From the NCBI GenBank assembly GCA_029781135.1, contig JAKOXH010000059.1:92250-156249 (forward strand): DNA of 64,000 bases. The letters run 5' to 3'. The DNA is from Planctomycetota bacterium. GTDB taxonomy: Bacteria > Planctomycetota > Planctomycetia > Pirellulales > Lacipirellulaceae. The first letter of the stretch is position 1. The number at the start of each line of letters is the position of its first letter. Positions 1 through 6,623 of the stretch are shown here, in pieces. Under the pieces are notes generated by a model. The model searched no databases. It was not told the origin of the DNA and worked only from the letters and a program-made list of their open reading frames with translations. A program made the translations under genes and the position numbers.

Positions 1-8
1 ATCCGGAG

Positions 9-437
9 ATGCATGTCTTCACCTACGGCTCTTTGATGTTTCCCGAGATTTGGCGGGTTGTCGTGGGGCGAGAATCTGCAACCATCGAGGGAACGGTGAG
101 CGGGTATTCGGTGTATCGGGTGCGTCGCGGTGCCTACCCGGGGATGATCGCGTCGGTTGCCGAGGACGTGGTGTGCGGGCTGGTGTATTTAGACGTCGAT
201 AGCGATTCGATTGCTCGACTCGATCGCTTCGAGGGACGTTTTTACGAACGCCACACAGTAGAAGTGACCTGTATGGACGGTCAACCGAGAGTGGCCGACG
301 CGTACGTGGTGCCCAAGCGGCACACCTATCGGTTAACCTTGGAGCCTTGGTCCGCGGAAGAGTTCGTGGCTCGAGGCGGAATCATCGACTTCACGCGGCG
401 ATTTCAAGGATTCTCGCGGCTCGAAGCAGAAGGCTGA
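9..437 (+). CDS. gamma-glutamylcyclotransferase-like (AIG2/GGCT fold) protein
   Basis: 142-residue cytosolic protein of the AIG2/gamma-glutamylcyclotransferase superfamily, whose members convert gamma-glutamyl amines or peptides to 5-oxoproline. The family's YGSL substrate-loop motif is at residues 6-9 and the catalytic Glu is probably Glu75 in LDRFEG, followed by FYER. The length is normal for the single-domain bacterial family. The start has little upstream sequence in the window (8 bases), so the ribosome site is only partly visible (CGGAG just before the ATG). Its 3' end overlaps the convergent DedA gene by 34 bases. The exact substrate cannot be read from sequence. Confidence 0.85.
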   Translation: MHVFTYGSLMFPEIWRVVVGRESATIEGTVSGYSVYRVRRGAYPGMIASVAEDVVCGLVYLDVDSDSIARLDRFEGRFYERHTVEVTCMDGQPRVADAYVVPKRHTYRLTLEPWSAEEFVARGGIIDFTRRFQGFSRLEAEG

Positions 438-1060
438 CGGTCGGCCGACGTCGCTTCGCTGCCGAAAATGAAGTCGATCACTTGTTGGCGGTGGCGATAG
501 TAGATGATACCGCCGATGATGGCCAGTACGCCGACGACGATGAGCGTCGCCATGAATTCGGCATGGCGGACCCATTCGCGGACGTTGTCGCCAAACACAT
601 ACGCCAACCAGAAAACGGCACTAACGACGGCAGTGGCACTGATCACGTCGTAGACCAGGAAGCGGCGGTAGGGCATCCGCACCACGCCGGTCATCACGTA
701 CACCGGGGCGCGAATGCCGACCAGGAAGCGGGCGAGAAACATTACCTTCAAGGCATGACTATCGATCGCTCGTTGGAAATGTTCCTCGTTTTCCGGGGAG
801 AGCAACTTGGCAAAGCGCGGATGCGATGTGAAGATGCCGTGGCCCCAGTGGTAGCCGATCGCGTACATGAAGCTATCGCCCACGAGAGCGCCGGCCAGGC
901 AGGCGGCAAAAGCAAGGCCGGTTATCAAGTGTCCCTGCGCACTCAGCACGCCAGCCACGACGATGGCGGCCTCTTCGGGAATCGGCAATCCACAACCGGT
1001 GGCGGCGATGAACAGGAAGATGCCCAGATAGCTGCTGGGGTGGAAGAGTGAGGCAAGCAT
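404..1060 (-). CDS. DedA family inner-membrane protein
   Basis: 218-residue polytopic membrane protein of the DedA/SNARE-associated family (VTT domain). Members act as lipid scramblases or flippases (undecaprenyl phosphate, phosphatidylethanolamine) or support membrane potential. Visible hallmarks are the early GLPIPEEAAIVVAG segment, the re-entrant-loop acidic residues in it, the GDSFMYAIGYHWG stretch, and RFLVGIRAPVYVMTG with the conserved Arg. The C-terminus has a final transmembrane helix and a short charged tail. It converges on the upstream-edge gene with a 34-base overlap, so both mRNAs are antisense at their ends. It lies 24 bases downstream of the ApbE stop, possibly cotranscribed. 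Confidence 0.9.
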   Translation of the reverse strand: MLASLFHPSSYLGIFLFIAATGCGLPIPEEAAIVVAGVLSAQGHLITGLAFAACLAGALVGDSFMYAIGYHWGHGIFTSHPRFAKLLSPENEEHFQRAIDSHALKVMFLARFLVGIRAPVYVMTGVVRMPYRRFLVYDVISATAVVSAVFWLAYVFGDNVREWVRHAEFMATLIVVGVLAIIGGIIYYRHRQQVIDFIFGSEATSADRQPSASSRENP

Positions 1061-1084
1061 GCGTAACCAATCGGGACATCGAGT

Positions 1085-2164
1085 TCAGTTGTCAGCCAAT
1101 CGTAGCCAACTGCTGGTATCTTGGCCAAGTGCGATTAGCTGGACATCGCCGGCGCGACCGCCCGGGGCGACGAGGAGGGCGGCGATTTCCGGTCGGACGG
1201 CGCAGTAGTCTGCCGCCTTTTGCGGCCCCATCACGTAGAAGGCCGTGGACAGCCCCTCGGCTTCGGTGGCGGTGGGGGCAATTACGGTTACCGAGTGTAG
1301 GCCGTCGGCAGGTCGGCCGGTGCGGGGATCGAGAATATGCCCGTAGCGTCGGCCTTTGCGGATGAAGAACTGGGTGCCGGCGCCCGAGGTTGAAAGGGCT
1401 TGATTGCGCAGCGTAAGCTCGGCCAACTGTTCGCTGGTTCGCAGGGGATGCCGCACACCGACGCGCCAGCCGCCTTCGGCAACGCCAGGCTGGGTGCCGC
1501 GGGCGAGCACGCTGCTCTTGCCGCCTTGCAATAGGATGTCATCAACGTCGTGGACTTCAAAAAGTTCGGCCATGCGGTCGAGCGCGTAACCTTTCCCCAG
1601 ACTATTGAAGTTGACCGTCATACCAGGCCGCAGGAACCTGATCGTATGCCCAGCCGCATCGAGTGCGATGAATTGCATGCCGACGCGCTGCCGCGCGGCT
1701 TCGATTTTCTCATCGCTGGGCACTCGACCCTCGCGCCGCGAGAATCCCCAAACTTCCGAGAGAGGGCCACTCGTAATATCGAGCGCACCCTCGGTTTGAT
1801 GCCACAATTGTTGAGCTAGTTCGAAAAGACCAAACAGCCGCGCCTCCACGGCAACTGGTTCCGTCGCTGCGAGCTGATTCAAGTGGCTGACTTCGCTGTC
1901 GTCGCGATAGACGGTCAACTGGGCGTCGAGGGCTTCCACCAGATCGAGCGCGGCAAATACCTGCTCCATCGAGTTGTCGTTGCGTGAGGCGGCAAGCTGC
2001 ACTTCAAATTCGCACGCCATCGCTCGACGGCGAACGCTGACAATCAACTGGCGACGGGCGGCAACGACAGCCGGGTCATCGATTCGCGCAACACGACCCG
2101 CGAGCTCGCGTGAGACAGCCTCACCCTGCAAGAAACTGCGGCGTGTGTGGCGCTCTGGATTCAT
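1085..2164 (-). CDS. apbE: FAD:protein FMN transferase (ApbE family)
   Basis: About 359 residues. ApbE covalently attaches FMN from FAD to a Thr/Ser of target flavoproteins such as NqrB/NqrC/RnfG subunits. Family signatures include DAQLTVYRDDSEVSHLN, SLGKGYALDRMAELF, DDILLQGGKSS, ALSTSGAGTQF and HILDPRTGRPADGL, with the Mg-binding acidic residues in the expected places. I chose the internal ATG at 2164 because the protein then begins with NPERHTRRSFLQG; 13 extra residues are possible. That start has a TRRSFLQ twin-arginine-like motif, but no hydrophobic stretch follows, so Tat export is not supported. It probably leads a two-gene unit with the DedA gene. Confidence 0.88.
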   Translation of the reverse strand: MNPERHTRRSFLQGEAVSRELAGRVARIDDPAVVAARRQLIVSVRRRAMACEFEVQLAASRNDNSMEQVFAALDLVEALDAQLTVYRDDSEVSHLNQLAATEPVAVEARLFGLFELAQQLWHQTEGALDITSGPLSEVWGFSRREGRVPSDEKIEAARQRVGMQFIALDAAGHTIRFLRPGMTVNFNSLGKGYALDRMAELFEVHDVDDILLQGGKSSVLARGTQPGVAEGGWRVGVRHPLRTSEQLAELTLRNQALSTSGAGTQFFIRKGRRYGHILDPRTGRPADGLHSVTVIAPTATEAEGLSTAFYVMGPQKAADYCAVRPEIAALLVAPGGRAGDVQLIALGQDTSSWLRLADN

Positions 2165-2274
2165 GCCAATCTTAATTGTAGTCCGGACGCCGGCGGGCGA
2201 CACGGCCTGCTATCGTAGGATTTCGCCGGTCCGCATATACTGCGACAAACAAATAAGCTGGGAGTTTTGCAACC

Positions 2275-3684
2275 GTGATGGAACCAATCATTAGCGTTTC
2301 TGGTTTACGAGGCGTAGTAGGCGATACGCTGACTCCCACGGTTGCATTTCGCTACGCTGCCGCGTTCGCCGCGACATTACCGCCGGGGTCCGTGGTCATC
2401 ACGAGAGATGGCCGGGCGAACGGGCCGCCGCTTGTGGAACCGATTGTCCAGGGGCTCTCCCAGAATGGTGCGCGGCAGGTGTTCGATGGTGGCATTGCGG
2501 CGACGCCGACGACCGGCGTACTGGTGCGACAACTGGCGTGTGCAGGGGGGATTCAAATTTCCGCGAGCCATAATCCGGCCGAGTACAACGGCATGAAACT
2601 CTTTTCGGCCGTGGGACGCGTGGTGCCGGCGATGGTCGGGGCAGCGGTGCTCGAGAAGTACCGAACGCTTGATGTGGGAAATCCAAATGGGAGCGAGGAG
2701 CGAGGAGCGAGCGAGGCGCGAGGCGCGAGGCGCGAGGCGCGAGGAACGCGGAGTGAATACGTCGGCGATACGGTGTCGGCACATCTTGCGCTTGTGGAAC
2801 GCGCGGTTGATGTCGAGCGAATTCGCGCGCGGCGATTTCGAGTGCTGCTGGATGCGAATCATGGGGCGGGCAGCGTGCTCGGGCAGCCGCTACTCGAGCG
2901 ATTGGGTTGCGAGGTCACACTGCTGGGCGACAAGCCGGACGGGCAGTTCGCACATCCGCCAGAGCCGACGGAAGAGAACTTGGCGACGGTCTTACAACAA
3001 GTTACCAAGGTGGGGGCCGACGTCGGTTTTTGTCAGGATCCGGATGCCGATCGATTGGCGCTCATTGACGAGCGTGGCCGTTACATCGGCGAGGAGTATA
3101 CGCTGGCGATTTGTGCCGACCATGTGCTGCGTGCAACGCCCGGGCCTGTTGTAACAAATTGCTCGACGAGCCGGATGACCGAGGATTTGGCGCGCAAGTA
3201 CCGTGTGCCGTTTTATCGCTCGGCGGTGGGCGAGGCCCACGTCGTCGATGAGATGCTGAAGCGCGGCGCGATCCTTGGCGGCGAAGGCAACGGCGGTGTG
3301 ATCGATCCTCGGGTGGTACTGGTGCGCGATAGCTTCGTGAGCATGGCCTTGGTGCTTGCGGCGATGGCCGAACGACGACTGCCCCTGAGTGCGCTGGCCG
3401 ACGAACTGCCGCGATACGCGATTTACAAGACCAAGGTGAGCGTCGCTCGAGAGCGCATCGTCCCCGCGTTGGATGCGCTCGAACAGCATTTTGGCGACGC
3501 GGCGGTCGACCGCCTGGATGGACTGCGACTCGATTTTACGCGCGCCGATGGCAACCGGAGTTGGTTATTAGTGAGGGCCAGTAATACTGAACCGATCGTG
3601 CGGATTATCGCCGAGGCGGCCACGGAAGCGGAGTCGCGCGAACTCAGTACGGCTGCGGCTAAGGCAATTTCCGGCCTCGACTAG
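2275..3684 (+). CDS. phosphohexomutase (phosphoglucosamine/phosphomannomutase, GlmM-like)
   Basis: 469-residue alpha-D-phosphohexomutase, acting on GlcN-1-P/6-P or mannose phosphate for cell-envelope precursors. The four signature loops are present: phosphoserine loop ISASHNPAEYNG, metal loop DPDADRLALID, sugar loop GGEGNGGVIDP and phosphate loop RASNTEPIVRI. The sugar loop resembles archaeal-type and planctomycete enzymes more than E. coli GlmM, so substrate is left open. Start is either GTG at 2275 or ATG at 2278; GGGAG at 2260-2264 fits the GTG better. Oddity: residues about 139-161 are encoded by a GA-rich repeat that adds an Arg/Glu/Gly-rich peptide not expected in the family. Confidence 0.9.
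   Translation: MMEPIISVSGLRGVVGDTLTPTVAFRYAAAFAATLPPGSVVITRDGRANGPPLVEPIVQGLSQNGARQVFDGGIAATPTTGVLVRQLACAGGIQISASHNPAEYNGMKLFSAVGRVVPAMVGAAVLEKYRTLDVGNPNGSEERGASEARGARREARGTRSEYVGDTVSAHLALVERAVDVERIRARRFRVLLDANHGAGSVLGQPLLERLGCEVTLLGDKPDGQFAHPPEPTEENLATVLQQVTKVGADVGFCQDPDADRLALIDERGRYIGEEYTLAICADHVLRATPGPVVTNCSTSRMTEDLARKYRVPFYRSAVGEAHVVDEMLKRGAILGGEGNGGVIDPRVVLVRDSFVSMALVLAAMAERRLPLSALADELPRYAIYKTKVSVARERIVPALDALEQHFGDAAVDRLDGLRLDFTRADGNRSWLLVRASNTEPIVRIIAEAATEAESRELSTAAAKAISGLD
2691..2753 (+). repeat. GA-rich minisatellite inside the phosphohexomutase gene
   Basis: Iterated units of GAGCGAG and GGCGCGAG run in frame without a stop and encode an Arg/Glu/Ala/Gly-rich insert. The reverse complement is the same CTCGCTCCTCG-type repeat found at 41291-41320 inside the Ser/Thr kinase gene. 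Confidence 0.85.
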
Positions 3685-4192
3685 CGGTGGGCAAGGCGCG
3701 GGCCACCTAGACGGAATCGACGAGCCTCAAGCGCGACCGATGGCTTGCCAGCGGGTGGAAATGGGTGCACCGTGAATTTCGGCCTCGGGCCTACTTCGGA
3801 AGCGTGCCTTGTCAATACCACCTAAGTATTAGCGCGAGCTTCTAAACGGTTGGCACTATTTGGTGCTATCGCGCGCTAACTACTTCGGGTGGTAAGCGCG
3901 CTTCATACATGTTCCGCACAGCACAGTAAGTGTGCGTTTCGAATCAGTTGGACAGACGATGATAACACGCGCAAAGAAATAAATTGGCTAATAACCGCAA
4001 GTTGCGATAGTCCGGTCGTTTTGGCGCAGTTATTGCATTCGTGACGCCCAGTTGTTTTTATGCGCAAACAGTAGTCGGAGGCGACCTGGCATTGCTGGGA
4101 ACATGCTGGCGGGTACGTTGCCGCTGGCGAGGCCGTAGGGACGATTGCTGCAAGTTGCAACTTTTGAATTCATCAACGAAAGGGTGATGCTC
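3685..4192. other. 508-base intergenic region
   Basis: No convincing gene on either strand; the only open frames are short and have no codon bias or ribosome site. It contains one strong imperfect inverted repeat (3818-3892). The last 30 bases, with AACGAAAGGG before the start codon, are repeated almost exactly upstream of the next paralogue at 4955-4985, so the leader was duplicated together with the gene. Confidence 0.6.
3818..3892. repeat. 75-base imperfect inverted repeat
   Basis: Left arm starting CCACCTAAGTATTAGCGCG pairs with the right arm CGCGCGCTAACTACTTCGGG plus TGG, with a few one-base bulges. A smaller inner stem GGCAC/GTGCT lies in the loop. There is no T-run after it, so it is more like a dispersed palindromic element than a simple terminator. 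Confidence 0.55.
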
Positions 4193-4840
4193 ATGAGGTT
4201 TCTAACTTTAGGATTGGCCGCAGGGCTGGCCGTAATCCTGGCAACGCAAGTTGCTCAGGCCACTCCAAGTCGGGCGGGCAACTGCTCGTATTGCCATACG
4301 ATTAGTGCTGGCACACTCGATGTTACGGGCAATCAAACGGAAGAGACTGTTACCTCGGGAAGTACCTCGACGACCTATAAGACCTATGTCGTCGAACCAG
4401 GTGGAACAACGCAGTTTTCGATTGTGGCCACGGCCGGGCTGACTAGCAGCTTTACGATCATCTTGAATCGGCTCGATTTGCTCAACGAGACAATCCAATA
4501 CTCGCCGCGCCTGTATACTCCCGATTCAACTTGGAGGTCGGCAAATACGAGCGGTACTTCCCAGTATTTGAGTAATCAAGGCCGGTATTACACCAAGTCG
4601 GCCACTGGGGACGGAACGTACCTGTTTAACCTGACGCTTGATCCGACGGTCAAGACGGGCTTCTACACGATTCAGCTCCGCTCGGCAGCTGGTAATCCGG
4701 ACGCCGACCCAGCCACGGGCTGGAATGCGACCTACACGTTTGGTTTGCGAGTGGGTTCAGTTCCAATTCCGGAACCGGCTACCGCAGGGCTGTTGATGCT
4801 GGGCTTCGTGCCGCTGTTCACACGGCGGTTCGGCCGATAA
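4193..4840 (+). CDS. secreted CxxCH-motif protein with PEP-CTERM sorting tail (paralogue 1)
   Basis: About 215 residues, exported. A signal peptide (MRFLTLGLAAGLAVIL ... AQA) is followed immediately by a CSYCH motif, the CxxCH pattern used for covalent haem c attachment. The middle is a beta-rich region, and the C-terminus is a PEP-CTERM signal: PEPATAG, a hydrophobic helix, then RRFGR. PEP-CTERM proteins are processed by an exosortase. ATG at 4193 is preferred over 4187 because AAAGGG then lies at good spacing. The next gene is a close tandem paralogue. Function is unknown. With a single CxxCH and no obvious distal Met ligand it could be a monohaem protein, or the motif could bind metal or form a disulfide. 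Confidence 0.8.
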   Translation: MRFLTLGLAAGLAVILATQVAQATPSRAGNCSYCHTISAGTLDVTGNQTEETVTSGSTSTTYKTYVVEPGGTTQFSIVATAGLTSSFTIILNRLDLLNETIQYSPRLYTPDSTWRSANTSGTSQYLSNQGRYYTKSATGDGTYLFNLTLDPTVKTGFYTIQLRSAAGNPDADPATGWNATYTFGLRVGSVPIPEPATAGLLMLGFVPLFTRRFGR

Positions 4841-4857
4841 GCACGAGAGTTTGGGTT

Positions 4858-4897
4858 GGTTCCGTCATGCGCGGTGACGGAACCGACCATCGTTTTT
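4858..4897 (+). terminator. intrinsic terminator after CxxCH paralogue 1
   Basis: Perfect 10-base stem GGTTCCGTCA/TGACGGAACC (4858-4867, 4875-4884) with a 7-base loop. A short T-run follows at 4893-4897 after a small gap. It separates the two paralogues and suggests they are transcribed separately. Confidence 0.7.
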
Positions 4898-4976
4898 GGG
4901 CACGCGATCCGTTACAGCGGGTCGTTTTCGAGCCAGCAATGAAAGTCCAAGACACATCAACGAAAGGGTGATGCTC

Positions 4977-5600
4977 ATGAGATTCCTAACATTAGGATTG
5001 GCCGCAGGCTTGGCCGTAATCCTGGCAACGCAAGTTGCTCAAGGCTTCCCGAGCCGGGCGGGAAATTGCTCGTATTGTCATACGGCTGCCCAAGGCGAGC
5101 TTTCCATTACAGGCAATCAGACGGAGGAAACGGTCGGCAGCGATACGCTAAAAACCTTCGTCGTGGAACCGGGCGGCAGCACCAAATTCACGCTCACGGC
5201 GGTTTCCAAGGGCGATGGCCGTTATGCGATCATCTTGAATCGCCTCGATTTGTTGAATGAAACCGTTCAATACTCACCGCGACTCTACACACCGGATGCG
5301 ACTTGGAGTTCGAGTCGCCCCACTGGCGAGCAATACCTTGGCAATCAAGGTCGCTATTACTCCACCGCTGTGACCGACGTTCTCAACACCTATATGTTCA
5401 ATTTGGGAGTCGGCCCATTGGTCAAGCCGGGCTTTTACACGATCCAGGCCCGGATGGCTGGCGGAAATCCGGATGCGGACCCGGCCACGGGCTGGAACGT
5501 GCTGAGCACGTTTGGTTTGCGGGTGATTCCGGAACCGGCCACGGCCTCGCTGCTGATGCTGGGCTTCGTGCCGCTGTTCACACGGCGGTTCGGCCGGTAG
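4977..5600 (+). CDS. secreted CxxCH-motif protein with PEP-CTERM sorting tail (paralogue 2)
   Basis: About 207 residues and a tandem paralogue of the preceding gene. The signal peptide is nearly identical (MRFLTLGLAAGLAVILATQV). Next come RAGNCSYCHT with the CxxCH motif, the same EPGG(S/T)T and IILNRLDLLNET blocks, YSPRLYTPD, GNPDADPATGWN, and the same PEP-CTERM end PEPATASLLMLGFVPLFTRR. The ribosome site and start (ACGAAAGGGTGATGCTCATG) are copied from paralogue 1. N- and C-termini are more conserved than the middle, consistent with an old duplication where only the core diverged. A terminator hairpin follows. Confidence 0.8.
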   Translation: MRFLTLGLAAGLAVILATQVAQGFPSRAGNCSYCHTAAQGELSITGNQTEETVGSDTLKTFVVEPGGSTKFTLTAVSKGDGRYAIILNRLDLLNETVQYSPRLYTPDATWSSSRPTGEQYLGNQGRYYSTAVTDVLNTYMFNLGVGPLVKPGFYTIQARMAGGNPDADPATGWNVLSTFGLRVIPEPATASLLMLGFVPLFTRRFGR

Positions 5601-5618
5601 CGCGATTGGTTGAATGTT

Positions 5619-5651
5619 CCTGGTTCCGGACATTTACGTGGCGGAACCAGG
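5619..5651 (+). terminator. hairpin after CxxCH paralogue 2
   Basis: Perfect 10-base stem CCTGGTTCCG/CGGAACCAGG with a 13-base loop, extended by GAAT/ATTC outside, then AATTTTG. It uses the same GGTTCCG core as the hairpin after paralogue 1, so it was probably duplicated with the gene. Confidence 0.65.
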
Positions 5652-5724
5652 ATTCAATTTTGATTGAGAACAGGCGGAGAATGGGCGCCGTTTCGACGGG
5701 GCCGGCAGAGAAAGTGCTAAACAC

Positions 5725-5762
5725 AACGCCCGATGCGAACGCAAGCGTTCGCATTGGGCGTT
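5725..5762. terminator. strong 18-base-stem hairpin, probably bidirectional terminator
   Basis: AACGCCCGATGCGAACGC (5725-5742) pairs with GCGTTCGCATTGGGCGTT across a 2-base loop, with only one G-T mismatch. TTTCTTG follows on the plus strand. It sits between the plus-strand PEP-CTERM pair and the minus-strand lptB gene, so it can serve both. Confidence 0.7.
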
Positions 5763-5775
5763 TCTTGTTGCGCCC

Positions 5776-6534
5776 TCACGCGGCGCCGCCGAGGCCGACG
5801 TGCAGGCCTTCGCCGAAATAATGCTTGCGGGCTTCCGGGTGATTGAGAACTTCGTTGCGGCGGCCGTGGCACAGCACCTGGCCGGCGCGAATGACATAGC
5901 TGCGGTCGGTGATTTCAAGTGTCTCACGCACCTGGTGGTCGGTGATGAGAATGGCGATGCCGCGATCGCGGAGGTCGCGAATAATGGCTTGAATGCTGTC
6001 GATCGTTACGGGGTCGATGCCCGTGAACGGTTCATCGAGCAGGATGATCTGCGGGTCGGAGACAAGTGCCCGGGCGATTTCCAAGCGCCGGCGTTCGCCG
6101 CCGGAAAGAGACATGGCCCGGCTGCGACGGAGCTTGGTGATGCCGAACTGTTCCATGAGTTGTTCGGCGCGGTGCTTGCGCAGCTTGCGATTCATGCCGA
6201 GGAGTTCCATGACTCCGAGCAGATTCTTCTCAACGGAGAGCTTGCGAAACACACTCGATTCCTGGGCGAGGTAGCCCATGCCGCCTTCTTTGGCGCGGCG
6301 ATACATGGGCCAGCGCGTGACTTCCTGGCCAGCAAGGGTGACTTGGCCGGCGTCGGGGTCAATCATGCCGCAGGCCATGCGGAAGGTGGTCGTCTTGCCG
6401 GCGCCGTTGGGGCCGAGGAGGCCGACGATCTCGCCCGGATTGACTTCAAAATCGACGCCATCGACGACGCGGCGTCGGCCATACGACTTCACCAAGCCGC
6501 GAACTTGTAAAAGTGCCACTGGGGTGTCCTCCAT
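5776..6534 (-). CDS. lptB: LPS-export-type ABC transporter ATPase LptB
   Basis: 252-residue cytoplasmic ATPase that powers the LptFG permease in moving lipopolysaccharide across the envelope. Walker A GPNGAGKTTTF, Q-loop YLAQESSVFRKLSV, signature LSGGERRRLEIARAL, Walker B IILLDEPF and switch His in ITDHQVRETLEI are all present. The LptB-type C-terminus (SYVIRAGQVL, NHPEARKHYFGEG) is also there. The start ATG at 6534 is chosen because a longer frame would run through a repeat and into the signal peptidase gene. It lies downstream of lepB on the same strand. Its likely permease partner is encoded at 45619-46758. Confidence 0.92.
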   Translation of the reverse strand: MEDTPVALLQVRGLVKSYGRRRVVDGVDFEVNPGEIVGLLGPNGAGKTTTFRMACGMIDPDAGQVTLAGQEVTRWPMYRRAKEGGMGYLAQESSVFRKLSVEKNLLGVMELLGMNRKLRKHRAEQLMEQFGITKLRRSRAMSLSGGERRRLEIARALVSDPQIILLDEPFTGIDPVTIDSIQAIIRDLRDRGIAILITDHQVRETLEITDRSYVIRAGQVLCHGRRNEVLNHPEARKHYFGEGLHVGLGGAA

Positions 6535-6547
6535 GACTGCGTGGTCG

Positions 6548-6621
6548 AGGGCTGAGGGTCTAGGGTCGAGAGCCAAACGATGATTCTGGCCCTCGACTCT
6601 CGACCCTAGTCCCTCGACCAT
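6548..6621. repeat. inverted minisatellite between lptB and lepB
   Basis: A GAGGGCTGAGGGTCTAGGG-type stretch is followed after about 25 bases by its inverted counterpart CCCTCGACTCTCGACCCTAG. A related CCCTCGACCCTCGACCC tract occurs at 13350-13375, so the unit is dispersed. Confidence 0.75.
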
Positions 6622-6623
6622 CC

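Noticed and set aside
347..1051. 234-codon plus-strand open frame
   Set aside because: Antisense to the DedA gene whose family motifs are clear; no ribosome site.
2691..2753. Possible CRISPR-like tandem repeats (also 41239-41320, 45562-45620)
   Set aside because: Units are 7-16 bases with no spacers of regular length and no cas genes nearby.
5800..6510. 236-codon plus-strand open frame
   Set aside because: Antisense to lptB; shadow of GC-biased codons.
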